64,000 nt of DNA from Korobacter sp963758505 (GTDB taxonomy: Bacteria; Acidobacteriota; Terriglobia; Terriglobales; Acidobacteriaceae): positions 1,240,001-1,304,000 of the forward strand of contig CAVWVJ010000003.1 in NCBI GenBank assembly GCA_963758505.1, given 5' to 3'. Every line of letters starts with the position of its first letter. Position 1 is the stretch's first letter. This document shows, piece by piece, positions 1 through 8,893 of this stretch. The notes under the pieces were generated by a model. That model did no database searches, was not told where the DNA came from, and saw nothing but the letters and a program-made list of their open reading frames with translations. A program made the position numbers and the translations under genes.

Positions 1-1213
1 CGCCGGTCTTCAGGATGTCGATGTTCGTTCTTCCCAGGATTCGATACACGCCATTCTCGAGGACTGCCGTGTCGCCGGTACGAAACCAGTTGCCGTGGAA
101 GGCTTCCCGCGTCGCTTCGGGCTTGTTCCAGTATTCCTGGAAGACGGTCGCACCGCGGACTTCGATCTCCCCGGGGCCGCTGCCGGAAACCTCTTCGCCG
201 CGCTCGTTCACAAGCCGCACTTCGACCCCCGGTAAGGCTGTGCCGACGCTGCCCGGCACGCGCTGCCCGCGATAGGAATTGGACAATGCCATGCCGATTT
301 CCGTCATGCCGTAGCGTTCCAGCAGAACCTGGCCGGTGATCTCCCGCCATCGCTCCAGCGTGCTCACCGGCAGCGCAGCCGATCCCGATACCATCAATCG
401 CAAATCGCGCGCCCTCTCCGTGAACCGCGAGCGCTGCTCTGGTGCCGAAGCCTCCCACGCCGCAATGAGCCGGACATAGATGGTCGGCACTGCCATCAAC
501 AGCGTGAGTTGCCCGGAGGCAATTCGATCCCAAACCGCATTCGCGTCGAAGCGCGGCATCATCTCGCAAGTCGCGCCCGCCCACAACGCGCAGGAGACCA
601 CATTGATAATCCCGTGCACGTGATGGAGCGGCAGGAAGAGGGGAATGCGATCCTCTGCCGACCACTCCCACGCCGCGACCAGGCTCTTGATTTGCGCGGC
701 GATGTTTGCATGGGTTGTCACTACGCCCTTGGGCCGGTTGGTCGTTCCGCTCGTGTACAGGATCATCGCGCGCCGTTCGCTTGCGATCGAGGGCAACGCC
801 GAGAGGTCGTGTGTCCGCAACGCTTCCACACTAAGGAGTGGAATGCCGCGTTGTTCTGCAATCGGGCCGAGAACCTTGCTACCGGCAGCATCTGCAATCA
901 GGATTGCGGCCTGCGTGTCCTCTACGAAGTATGAGAGTTCCCCGGCGGGAGAGCCGAGCGGAAGAGGAACCGCAATTCCGCCGGCACGCCATATTCCCCA
1001 GAGCATCGCGACCCAGGGAAGTCCGGGCGCTATGAGAAAAGCGATACGTTCTTCGCGAAGGTCTTGCCGCCCCCGCAGCAGCGCTGCGGCGACGCGCGAC
1101 GACGCGTCCAGCAGGTCCTCAAATGTGTAGGTTCCGAGAGCGTCGACGAGGGCCACGCGTTTCCCGTGTACAGGGGCGCGCGCAATCAGCGGAGGCATCG
1201 CCGCTTCCGTCAT
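1..1213 (-). CDS. Acyl-CoA synthetase, MatB/ACSF3-like (3' end outside the window)
   Basis: AMP-forming ligase that would activate a carboxylic acid, probably malonate or methylmalonate, to its CoA thioester in the cytoplasm. The reverse strand reads continuously from the ATG at 1213 to the window edge, so the C-terminal domain is cut off. Visible motifs in order are the phosphate-binding loop YTSGTTNRPKG (the usual TG is TN here), PLHHVHG, the block RLMVSGSAALP, LLERYGMTEIGMALSN, and WFRTGDTAV followed by GRTNIDILKTG close to the edge. The HHVHG and ERYGMTEIGMALS blocks match the malonyl-CoA synthetase branch best, but a general fatty-acyl-CoA ligase is not excluded. There is no Shine-Dalgarno sequence before the ATG, and a promoter -10 lies 6 nt upstream. 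Confidence 0.85.
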   Translation of the reverse strand, partial: MTEAAMPPLIARAPVHGKRVALVDALGTYTFEDLLDASSRVAAALLRGRQDLREERIAFLIAPGLPWVAMLWGIWRAGGIAVPLPLGSPAGELSYFVEDTQAAILIADAAGSKVLGPIAEQRGIPLLSVEALRTHDLSALPSIASERRAMILYTSGTTNRPKGVVTTHANIAAQIKSLVAAWEWSAEDRIPLFLPLHHVHGIINVVSCALWAGATCEMMPRFDANAVWDRIASGQLTLLMAVPTIYVRLIAAWEASAPEQRSRFTERARDLRLMVSGSAALPVSTLERWREITGQVLLERYGMTEIGMALSNSYRGQRVPGSVGTALPGVEVRLVNERGEEVSGSGPGEIEVRGATVFQEYWNKPEATREAFHGNWFRTGDTAVLENGVYRILGRTNIDILKTG

Positions 1214-1248
1214 GCGCAGACTATACGGCGACGAAATCAATTTGTCAC
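1214..1248 (-). promoter_or_regulatory. Sigma70-type promoter placing the ligase mRNA start at its ATG
   Basis: On the reverse strand the -35 GTGACA (1248-1243) is followed by a 17-nt spacer and -10 TATAGT (1225-1220). Exactly 6 nt then precede the ATG at 1213. Each hexamer matches consensus at 5 of 6 positions. This predicts a leaderless transcript. Confidence 0.6.
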
Positions 1249-1321
1249 ATTTCACCCTAGCCCATTACTTAGCCCGTAAGTTCCTCGTTGCACATAGACC
1301 TGCTATTCGCAGGGTTATGAC

Positions 1322-1350
1322 TTGACACTCTGAATCACCCACAGGAAAAT
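1322..1350 (+). promoter_or_regulatory. Sigma70-type promoter of the lectin gene
   Basis: TTGACA (1322-1327), a 17-nt spacer and GAAAAT (1345-1350). The expected transcription start near 1357 lies downstream of the longest possible ATG (1352), so it supports the internal start at 1439. Confidence 0.55.
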
Positions 1351-1438
1351 CATGCACTTCCCCCCGGCGTCCCATACTCACTTTTCACCACACCCTCTCC
1401 CGCGCCACGCTCGATCGAGGGACTTACGAAAGGAACAT

Positions 1439-3751
1439 ATGAATTTTCCATGGGTCTCTCGCATACAGCTTCTCGGCGCGCTCTTCTTCTGCCTCATAGC
1501 AAACGGGTTCAGCCAGCAAATCACATACCCGGATTTCACCTCGGGCACGGGAAACCTGCAATTGAACGGAAGCTCGACGTTGGCGATCTGGCCAACGGGA
1601 AACGTGCCCAATGTCGTGAGACTGACAGACGGCAGCCCTGGAGCTAAAGCCGGCACCGTCTTCTTTCAAACCAAGCAGCCGGTCGCCGGGGGATTCACGA
1701 CCTATTTCAAATTCCAGATGCATTCCCCCGAATCGTCGCCTTACATCGCGGATGGTATCGCGTTCGTGGTGCAGAATGCTGGGGCTGCCGACCCGAACTA
1801 TGGCGCCTCGGGAAGCGGCATCACCTCGCTCGGTTTCAACGGCGGTGGTATCGGCTACACCGGCATCCCGAATAGTCTCGCCATCGAATTCGATATCTAT
1901 GGCAACGCGTGGGACCCCGAATCTCCTAACCTGGTAGCGAATCACGTTGCCATACAGACGTGCGGCACGGGCAGCAATAATCCGGCGCATATCGGTGGAA
2001 CAACCATCGCGAACGTAGGGCAGGCGCCGAGTTGCTTGCTCACTACGGATGCTTCGCACCCCGCGATCAACACGCAGATTCCACAGCTATCCGGACGCTG
2101 CCTTCAAGGCGTTTGCACGGATGGCGCCGTACACGAAGTAGTCGTCGAATACGATCCTCCCTCGGGGGATAGCAACTCCGGCGAACTGCAGGTTTGGATC
2201 GATCCGACCTTCATCTCTGGAACCCATACGCCCGATGGAAATTCCGAGCCGGCGCTGGATGTGCCTTACACCATCGGCAGCCCGTCGATCACAACATCGT
2301 CCACCCAGCTCTCGCTCGATTCTGCGAATGGCGGCTCGGCCTGGGTCGGCTTTTCCGGAGCGCAAGGCTCCGATACCAGCACCCAGGACATCATGGCCTG
2401 GGAATTCACGCCGCACGTTCCTACGCAGGTCGAGCAGCCCATTCCCCCCGGAGGCACCACCGCGATCTTCAATTTCGGCAGCCACAATCTCAAGGTGACC
2501 TATCCCCTCGGGTTTGTGAACACCGGCAACATCGTGATGGAAGTTACCGCCTCGCCCATTTCTCCCACGGCGTTCCAGGCTCGTGTGGCGGGAACTCCGT
2601 TCGCCGGCGAGTCCTGCATCGTTTACGAGGGAACAGGCGGCAATTGCATGGTGTACAGCGTGCAATGCGAGGACCCCAATACGGACGCCTACGTTCCGTG
2701 TCCAAGCGAACCGTCGCCTACCATCGACATCAAGACCAGCTACGACACGACCCAGACAATCACAGATGCCGACGCGGACTTCCTGAAAGCCGATCCGATC
2801 GGTTCCAACAACTGGGTGAGTATCTTTACGAGCTTCGTTGCCCAAAGGATCGATGGCACGACCGCCGGCAAGGGCAACAACTTCTCCGACCTTGTTGCGA
2901 CCTTCAACAAGCCCCCGACACTGGCAGCGCCGGTCGTGACTTGCACGCCGCCATCGTCGACCGTCTGGTACGCCTCTAACGTCAACGTGCCGTGTACCAC
3001 GACCTCGGCGGGCGAACTCGCCGATCCGTCGCAAAGCAGCTTTAGTTTGAAAACCTCGGTGCTCATGAACATGGAGACAGCGTCCGCCAGCACCGGGTCG
3101 GCCCAGGTGTGCGATATCTTCTCTCACTGTACGACCGCCGGCCCCTACACTTTCATGGTCGACCAGAAGGCTCCGACCATCACCATCACCACTCCACCCA
3201 GTGGCGCCACCTACCAGGTGAACACTTCCGTGACCGCGAACTTCAGTTGCGTGGATGGCGGCTCCGGAATCAATCCCTCCGCCTGCGTTGGCACCGTTCC
3301 GAAGGGGAACAAAATCAACACGGCCTCGGTGGGTTCCTTCCAGTTCAATGTGCAGGCGACGGATCTGGTAGGGAACATGTCGAGCCTCACCGACAGTTAC
3401 ACCGTCGGCTTCGGAAACGCCTGCCTCTTCTACATTCCAACCCTGCCGATCAAACGCGGATTGCCAGTACCCATTGCGATCCGCCTCTGCGATGCGTCAG
3501 GAAAGAACCTGTCGAAGCCCAGCATCCAACTGCATGCGGTGAACCTGGTCTTGACCTCGACGGGAGCGACTTACCCGATCATTCGCGACAACAATAACGA
3601 TCTGGACGACGACTTCCAGTTCATCCCGATCCTCAATTGGTATGGAATGATCGTGAAGACTACCGGCCTTCCCGCCGGCAAGTACAACCTGGTCTATACC
3701 GCGACCGGCGACCCGGCGCAGCATACGATCTCGTTCCTGCTCGTGAACTGA
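1439..3751 (+). CDS. Secreted L-type (legume-like) lectin domain protein with C-terminal Ig-like region
   Basis: Exported 770-residue protein, probably a carbohydrate-binding surface or secreted protein. The ATG at 1439 is preferred over the one at 1352 because it has the Shine-Dalgarno sequence AAAGGAA (1429-1435) and opens a clean signal peptide (FPWVSRIQLLGALFFCLIANGFSQQ). Residues about 25-330 look like an L-type lectin fold: ADGIAFVVQ carries the metal Asp (about 105), and IEFDIY with a following DPESPNLVANH supplies the Glu/Asp/Asn metal ligands (about 150-170). Later segments hold paired cysteines and an Ig-like region around residues 500-650. No catalytic domain is visible. The ligand is unknown. 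The gene stands alone, divergent from the acyl-CoA ligase, and ends at a strong terminator. Confidence 0.75.
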   Translation: MNFPWVSRIQLLGALFFCLIANGFSQQITYPDFTSGTGNLQLNGSSTLAIWPTGNVPNVVRLTDGSPGAKAGTVFFQTKQPVAGGFTTYFKFQMHSPESSPYIADGIAFVVQNAGAADPNYGASGSGITSLGFNGGGIGYTGIPNSLAIEFDIYGNAWDPESPNLVANHVAIQTCGTGSNNPAHIGGTTIANVGQAPSCLLTTDASHPAINTQIPQLSGRCLQGVCTDGAVHEVVVEYDPPSGDSNSGELQVWIDPTFISGTHTPDGNSEPALDVPYTIGSPSITTSSTQLSLDSANGGSAWVGFSGAQGSDTSTQDIMAWEFTPHVPTQVEQPIPPGGTTAIFNFGSHNLKVTYPLGFVNTGNIVMEVTASPISPTAFQARVAGTPFAGESCIVYEGTGGNCMVYSVQCEDPNTDAYVPCPSEPSPTIDIKTSYDTTQTITDADADFLKADPIGSNNWVSIFTSFVAQRIDGTTAGKGNNFSDLVATFNKPPTLAAPVVTCTPPSSTVWYASNVNVPCTTTSAGELADPSQSSFSLKTSVLMNMETASASTGSAQVCDIFSHCTTAGPYTFMVDQKAPTITITTPPSGATYQVNTSVTANFSCVDGGSGINPSACVGTVPKGNKINTASVGSFQFNVQATDLVGNMSSLTDSYTVGFGNACLFYIPTLPIKRGLPVPIAIRLCDASGKNLSKPSIQLHAVNLVLTSTGATYPIIRDNNNDLDDDFQFIPILNWYGMIVKTTGLPAGKYNLVYTATGDPAQHTISFLLVN

Positions 3752-3768
3752 CGCCTGCAAATGAAGAC

Positions 3769-3796
3769 GCCCCAGCTTCGGCTGGGGCTTTCTTTT
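3769..3796 (+). terminator. Rho-independent terminator of the lectin gene
   Basis: Perfect 8-bp stem GCCCCAGC/GCTGGGGC around a TTCG tetraloop, followed by TTTCTTTT. It begins 17 nt after the stop codon. Confidence 0.9.
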
Positions 3797-3812
3797 GCTT
3801 CGGAAGTGAGAT

Positions 3813-6800
3813 CTAGACGCCGCCCTGGAATGCCTTGGTTGCTTCGCGATACATGCCGCTGACATCGGCGCGTTCCAGCACGCGCGAAGTGCCGCTCTCT
3901 TTTGCCATCGTTTCCAGGAGGCGCACCGTCTCGCGATAATGCGGTACGGCATCCTTTGCATGCTTGGATCGCGTAAGAGCCGTTCCGAGCAGGAAGTGAA
4001 TGCGCGCCTGCTCCATGCGTAGCCCGAGCTTTTCCGCCCGGTTCAAGGCACGCCCGGCCTCTTGATTCGCCGCGTCCACCTGTCCCGCATCCAGCTCCGC
4101 CTGCGCCAGATACAAAGAAGACTGAACCGAAAGCTCTTTCATGCCCAGCGCATCGGTTTGCTCCACCAGCTTCTTTAATACTGGCATGGCCACGCGCGAC
4201 CTTTGCTGCACGACGTCTACTTTTGCCAGGTTGAAGGTGGAAAGAGCTACCTTGTCGGGAAGGTGCTTACTGGTCGCTAGCTGCAACCCACGCTCATACT
4301 GTTGCCGTGCTGCGGTATTGTCGCCGGCGTAGAAATACGTATCGCCAAGCCAATTCAGGCACAGAATCGTCGTCGGGTCGTGCTTGATATCCATCGCGAT
4401 CTTGAGCGCGTCTTCGATCTTCTTTCGGCCTTCCGCAATTTGTCCGGCCTGCGCGAGAGAACTGCCGTAGCCGCCCATGACCTCCGCCGTCGTCCACGTA
4501 CGGTCGCTGAGCTGCTCGTAAGTTTTGTCGGCATCCTCGCGCGAAGCCAATGCGGCGCTGTAACGGCCTTGTGCGGCGAACAGGGCCCCGATACTCGCGG
4601 ACTCGTCGGCCACTCCCTGCCGGTCTCCTGACTTGCGCCGGTCTTCCAACACCGCCATGTATTGCTCGAGCGCGGCATCGTACTGTCCGAGCTTCACCTT
4701 CGTCTCGGCGAGGTTATGCAGCGACTCGTCCACCTCGCTGGTCGCCTTGAGCTTGCTGCGGATCTCGTAGGCCTGCTGGAAATAGGTCAACGCATCCTGG
4801 AAGTTGCCGCGGTTGAAATAAACGCTCCCGATATCGTTCAGGCACAGCGACTGGTACAGCTCATCGCCAAGATCGCGGAAGCCCTGCAGCGCCTCTTTGA
4901 AATTGCTGAGCGCGTCATCGTAGTTGGAGTGATCGTGATAGAAGCCGCCCAGATCCAGCAGCGTCGTCGCGATCCCGCGCTTATCGCCGATCTGGCGCCG
5001 GACCGCCAGCGCCTCCACGTACGACGCTTTGGCCGCTGCGCTGTTTCCCAGCGTGTCCTGTACCTGCGCGATCTCATCCAGGCTTCCCGCAATGCCGCGC
5101 TGCTGTCCGATTTTTCTTCGGATCGTGAGTGCTTCCTGGAAGTTCGACAGCGCTGCCTCGGGCTTGTTCATCTGCTTGTAAGCAATTCCCATCGCCTGCA
5201 GGATCGAGCCCTTCGTCTCCTGGTTGTCGAACTGAATCGACAGGCTCAAGGCACGGTTCAAAAAATCCAGCCCGGCTTGTGGATTGCCTGACTTGATCTC
5301 CACCCGCCCGCTCGCCAGCAATGCCTCTACGTTTTTCGAATCCGCCGCCAATACGAACGCCAGGTGCTTGCGGGCGGCATCGAAGTTGTTAGCCTCCTCA
5401 TACAAGCTGGCAAGAACAAACTGCACGTCGCTGTCATCCGGAGTTACCTTCGCCACCGTTTCATAGGCCGTAATGGCCTTGTCGGTGTCGTTCATGATCC
5501 GCGCATGGTTCGCCTGGATCAGGTAACGGTCGCGTTCCGGCAAGTTATCGCTCAGTTCCACCGCGCGCCGCGATGCCGCCTCGGCCTTGTCGTCGTAGCC
5601 TAGCTTGGAATACACCTGCCCCAGCTTGGAGAACGCGAACGCGAAGGCGGAATCTTCCGTGGTCGCCTCTTCCAGCTTCTTCACCGCCGCCATGTCGTTG
5701 CCGGTGCGGGCCAACCGCTCGCCCTCGTTGTAAGCCCGCAATGCCGGAACCGAAGTCGTGGCGATGTGGTCCGAATGCGCTTCGAGTTGCTTCAGTGCCT
5801 CGGGATTCGCCGCCAGCCGCTGGCGCACTTCCGTGGCTACCGTATCGAGCGAGCCGATGAAATCCTTCTCGTGCGGAATTTCCGTCCGGAACGAGACTTT
5901 ACGGTCGTGTTTCAGATCGAAAACGGTGGAATTCAGCAGGATCTCGTCGCCCGACTTCACATAATCGCCGAATACCACGGTATCCGCGTTCGAAAACTCC
6001 GCCACCCGCCGCAGCGTCGCAGTGTCGAGTTGCGATTCCGGCGATATGTGCAGGTCGTGCAACACCTGCTGCAAGCGGTCGGGAGATACCATGCGGATCG
6101 AGTCCGATTGGCCCACGCCGGAGCTCAGCGATTCGGAGATTGTGGTTCCAATCCAGTTCGTCGAGGGATCGCCGGAACTGTTGTAATACGGCAGAATGGC
6201 AATCGACGAGGCCGGAGCCTTAGCCCCAATCTCCTGCTGCTGCGGATGCCCGATCCGATTCCGCACGACATAGGTCGTGCCTCCCGCCAGCACGATGGCT
6301 ACGCCTCCGATGGCAACCCACTTCCACGGAAACGTCCGTTGCGCAACTTGCTTCGGCAACGCCTGTACCGGAAGGGCCACCGTCGCGGCATACATCGACG
6401 CAGAGCCTGGAGTGGCTGCGCTGGTGGCGTAGCGCAACGGAATCTTTCCTCGCCACGCATCGAGGTCTTCGATCATCTCGTTCGCCGACGAATAACGTTT
6501 CGCCGGTTCGCGCTCGAGACACTTTCCGACAATATTGCTCAGGCCTTCGGGAATCGAGCTATCGACTTCGCGCAGCGGCACCGCGCCTTCTACCGTGCGT
6601 TTCACCAGGCTTGCAATCGCGCTCTCCGCGCGGAAGGGCACATTCCCGCTGAGTGCCTCGTACAAGATGAGCCCGATCGCGAAAAGATCGGAGCGCGCAT
6701 CCAGCTCCACGCCCATCGCCTGTTCCGGCGACATGTATTCCATGGTGCCGATCATCATGCCGGTCTGCGTCATCCCATCGCTCTTCAGCGTGCGCGCCAG

Positions 6801-7502
6801 CCCGAAGTCCATCACCACCACGCGCCCGGATGCGTCGCGCATGATGTTGCTCGGCTTCAAATCACGGTGAATCACGCCTTCCGCATGGGCGGCCGCCAGT
6901 CCGTGCAGCACCTGGACGATGATCTCTACCGCCTCGTCCGGGACCAGCTTTTTGTTGCGCGTGAAGATGCCGCGCAGGTCTTCACCATCGATGAACTCCA
7001 TGGTGATGAACTTCACGCCCTCGGCTTCGCTCAGATCGAAGATGCGGATAATATTCCGGTGCGTCACCTGCCGCGCCAGGATCAACTCGCGCTTGAAGCG
7101 CGCCAGGATTTCCGGGTTCCCCGCAAGATCCGGGCGGATTACCTTCAACCCGACCGGACGGTCCAGTTCCCGGTCGCGCGCTTGGTACACTGCTCCCATT
7201 CCGCCCATGCCGAGCAATTTCTGAATCTCGTACCTTGCTCCAAGCACGGACCCCGGCTCGAAGACGACGCTTCCGATGGACGCAAAGATGGGATGTGTTC
7301 CCGACATTCCGCTTCCGCTCGGAACCGCGATCGTGGCATCGGAGGGAAGGGGTGTTGTCGGGACAATCGTCAGGTCGTACGATCCGGGAGAAGGAGGATC
7401 GGTGTTCGGGAGTGCAGGCTGGGGCGTCGAACTGGAGCTGTCTCCACTCGAAACGGCGGCACCATTCGTCGGCTTGCGAACTGCGCCCTCTTGTTCACCC
7501 AT
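3813..7502 (-). CDS. Transmembrane Ser/Thr protein kinase fused to TolB-like and TPR sensor region
   Basis: 1229-residue Hanks-type kinase. The kinase domain spans about residues 90-360: glycine loop GMGGMGAVY (98-106), VGLK with catalytic Lys120, HRDLKPSN (212-219, Asp214), DFG (232-234) and GTMEYMSPEQ (252-261). All key residues are present. A low-complexity Ser/Pro/Thr segment precedes it. One membrane helix (WVAIGGVAIVLAGGTTYVV, about 395-413) separates the cytoplasmic kinase from the outside part. That part contains a TolB N-terminal/FlgO-like domain (starting IAILPYYNSSGDPS) and then roughly 600 residues of TPR repeats. It is therefore probably an envelope-sensing kinase, with the signal recognised by the TPR solenoid. 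It is divergent from the amidohydrolase. TATACT on the reverse strand (7559-7554) is a plausible -10. Confidence 0.92.
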   Translation of the reverse strand: MGEQEGAVRKPTNGAAVSSGDSSSSTPQPALPNTDPPSPGSYDLTIVPTTPLPSDATIAVPSGSGMSGTHPIFASIGSVVFEPGSVLGARYEIQKLLGMGGMGAVYQARDRELDRPVGLKVIRPDLAGNPEILARFKRELILARQVTHRNIIRIFDLSEAEGVKFITMEFIDGEDLRGIFTRNKKLVPDEAVEIIVQVLHGLAAAHAEGVIHRDLKPSNIMRDASGRVVVMDFGLARTLKSDGMTQTGMMIGTMEYMSPEQAMGVELDARSDLFAIGLILYEALSGNVPFRAESAIASLVKRTVEGAVPLREVDSSIPEGLSNIVGKCLEREPAKRYSSANEMIEDLDAWRGKIPLRYATSAATPGSASMYAATVALPVQALPKQVAQRTFPWKWVAIGGVAIVLAGGTTYVVRNRIGHPQQQEIGAKAPASSIAILPYYNSSGDPSTNWIGTTISESLSSGVGQSDSIRMVSPDRLQQVLHDLHISPESQLDTATLRRVAEFSNADTVVFGDYVKSGDEILLNSTVFDLKHDRKVSFRTEIPHEKDFIGSLDTVATEVRQRLAANPEALKQLEAHSDHIATTSVPALRAYNEGERLARTGNDMAAVKKLEEATTEDSAFAFAFSKLGQVYSKLGYDDKAEAASRRAVELSDNLPERDRYLIQANHARIMNDTDKAITAYETVAKVTPDDSDVQFVLASLYEEANNFDAARKHLAFVLAADSKNVEALLASGRVEIKSGNPQAGLDFLNRALSLSIQFDNQETKGSILQAMGIAYKQMNKPEAALSNFQEALTIRRKIGQQRGIAGSLDEIAQVQDTLGNSAAAKASYVEALAVRRQIGDKRGIATTLLDLGGFYHDHSNYDDALSNFKEALQGFRDLGDELYQSLCLNDIGSVYFNRGNFQDALTYFQQAYEIRSKLKATSEVDESLHNLAETKVKLGQYDAALEQYMAVLEDRRKSGDRQGVADESASIGALFAAQGRYSAALASREDADKTYEQLSDRTWTTAEVMGGYGSSLAQAGQIAEGRKKIEDALKIAMDIKHDPTTILCLNWLGDTYFYAGDNTAARQQYERGLQLATSKHLPDKVALSTFNLAKVDVVQQRSRVAMPVLKKLVEQTDALGMKELSVQSSLYLAQAELDAGQVDAANQEAGRALNRAEKLGLRMEQARIHFLLGTALTRSKHAKDAVPHYRETVRLLETMAKESGTSRVLERADVSGMYREATKAFQGGV

Positions 7503-7553
7503 GGGTTCTCTGCAGCAAAGGACCGGAAACGGAGCTCCCGGAAAGTGTGCTTG

Positions 7554-7579
7554 AGTATAACCTTGTTTTGCTTCAAAAC
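7554..7579. promoter_or_regulatory. Divergent intergenic region with GTTTTG/CAAAAC dyad
   Basis: A perfect 6-bp inverted repeat GTTTTG-ctt-CAAAAC (7565-7579) abuts a reverse-strand -10-like TATACT (7559-7554) between the divergent kinase and amidohydrolase genes. It could be an operator for the kinase. A second dyad GCCTTT/AAAGGC lies at 7622-7638. Neither has been tested. Confidence 0.3.
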
Positions 7580-7673
7580 GTGCGTAAAACCGCTATTTGG
7601 AGGGCTACAGAGAAGGTTCTCGCCTTTGTAAAAAAGGCATAACCGACCGTGGCCGTGCTCCTGTGAGGGAATC

Positions 7674-8810
7674 ATGAAAATTTTGGGGATTGTTGCGCTC
7701 TTGTTGCTGGTGGTTACCGTCCAGGCCCAGGACATCGGATACAAATCGGCCCCCGACGCGGATAAGAACAAAACCTTGCTTTTACGCGACTTCGCTCCCA
7801 AGTCGATGCTGCGTGCGCAAGAGCATCTCATCGACCGCGCCAAGTTTCCTGTTTTCGACGTCCATCAGCACGTCAACGATGCCATGGGGATTGAGGACCA
7901 CATGCCCCCGGCCGAACTCGTCGCCCGCATGGATAAGCTCAACATCAAAACCATCGTCATCCTCACCGGCATGTGGGGCGACAAGCTGCAGCACGTCCTG
8001 GACGAAATGGTGAAACCCTACCCCGGCCGCTTCCTCGTCTTCGCGCAAATCGACTGGAGCAAGATCGACGACCCGAATTTTTCCCAGGAGATGGTGCAGC
8101 AGCTCGACGACTCCGTGCGCCGCGGAGCGCGGGGCCTGAAGGTGCTCAAGGATCTCGGCCTCGGAGTTCGCGACAAAACCGGTAAGTTCATCACCGTGGA
8201 CGATCCTCGCCTCGATCCCGTCTGGGAAGAATGCGGCCGCCTCGGCATTCCCGTCTTCATGCACGTTACCGATCCGGAAGCCTTCTTTTACCCGATCGAT
8301 GGGCACAACGAACGCTACGAGGAATTGACCGAGCATCCCGACTGGAGCTTCTACGGCCCGCAATTTCCCAGCAAACAGTCGATCCTGGAAGCGCGGAACC
8401 GTGTCTTTGCCCGGCATCCGCGCACAACGTTTGTTGCCCTTCACATGGGCAATTGGCCTGAAAATCTTGACTATGTAGGCCAGGTGCTCGAACGCTATCC
8501 CAACACCTACGTCGAGTTCGGCGCCCGCGAGGCTGAATTGGGACGGCAACCGCGAAGAGCCCGTGCGTTCTTTCTCCAATACCAGGACCGCATCATGTTC
8601 GGCACCGACAACGGTCCGGAAGAAGGCATGTATCAGAATTATTTCCGCTGGCTCGAAACCAACGACGAATACTTCGATTACTGGGGTTACCCGGGACAAG
8701 GCCGCTGGAAAATCTACGGCATGGCGCTCCCCGACCCGGTTCTCGAAAAGGTGTATCACTTGAATGCGGATAAGCTCTTTGCGAATCCTCCGCGAACCTC
8801 TTCCCACTAG
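7674..8810 (+). CDS. Exported amidohydrolase (Amidohydro_2-type TIM barrel)
   Basis: 378-residue metal-dependent hydrolase or decarboxylase of the amidohydrolase superfamily. A signal peptide (MKILGIVALLLLVVTVQAQ) sends it to the periplasm. The metal motif HxH is VHQHVND (His64, His66). Later ligands are FMHVTDPEAFF, LHMGNWPENL and the C-terminal FGTDNGPEE, in the order expected for family 2. The start ATG follows the Shine-Dalgarno GAGGGA. The substrate cannot be read from the sequence. It sits just upstream of the DeoR regulator and sugar kinases, so a carbohydrate or lactone substrate is possible. It lacks the features of the cytoplasmic GalNAc-6-P deacetylase AgaA/NagA. Confidence 0.85.
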   Translation: MKILGIVALLLLVVTVQAQDIGYKSAPDADKNKTLLLRDFAPKSMLRAQEHLIDRAKFPVFDVHQHVNDAMGIEDHMPPAELVARMDKLNIKTIVILTGMWGDKLQHVLDEMVKPYPGRFLVFAQIDWSKIDDPNFSQEMVQQLDDSVRRGARGLKVLKDLGLGVRDKTGKFITVDDPRLDPVWEECGRLGIPVFMHVTDPEAFFYPIDGHNERYEELTEHPDWSFYGPQFPSKQSILEARNRVFARHPRTTFVALHMGNWPENLDYVGQVLERYPNTYVEFGAREAELGRQPRRARAFFLQYQDRIMFGTDNGPEEGMYQNYFRWLETNDEYFDYWGYPGQGRWKIYGMALPDPVLEKVYHLNADKLFANPPRTSSH

Positions 8811-8893
8811 CACGAAACGGCGAAAAAACTTGCCTGCGCTAAAATGAGCGCTTACGACCATGCCTCGTGGGCGCACGGCGGGTGAAGCGAATC

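Noticed and set aside
1064..1279. Forward-strand open frames over the first kilobase
   Set aside because: They overlap the clear reverse-strand acyl-CoA ligase and have no recognisable domains.
5766..7631. A 621-codon open frame on the forward strand
   Set aside because: It is antisense to the kinase. It is Arg/His-rich with no family motifs, a by-product of high GC.
7674..8810. Amidohydrolase as the GalNAc-6-P deacetylase AgaA
   Set aside because: It has a signal peptide and family-2 motifs, so a cytoplasmic NagA/AgaA role is unlikely.
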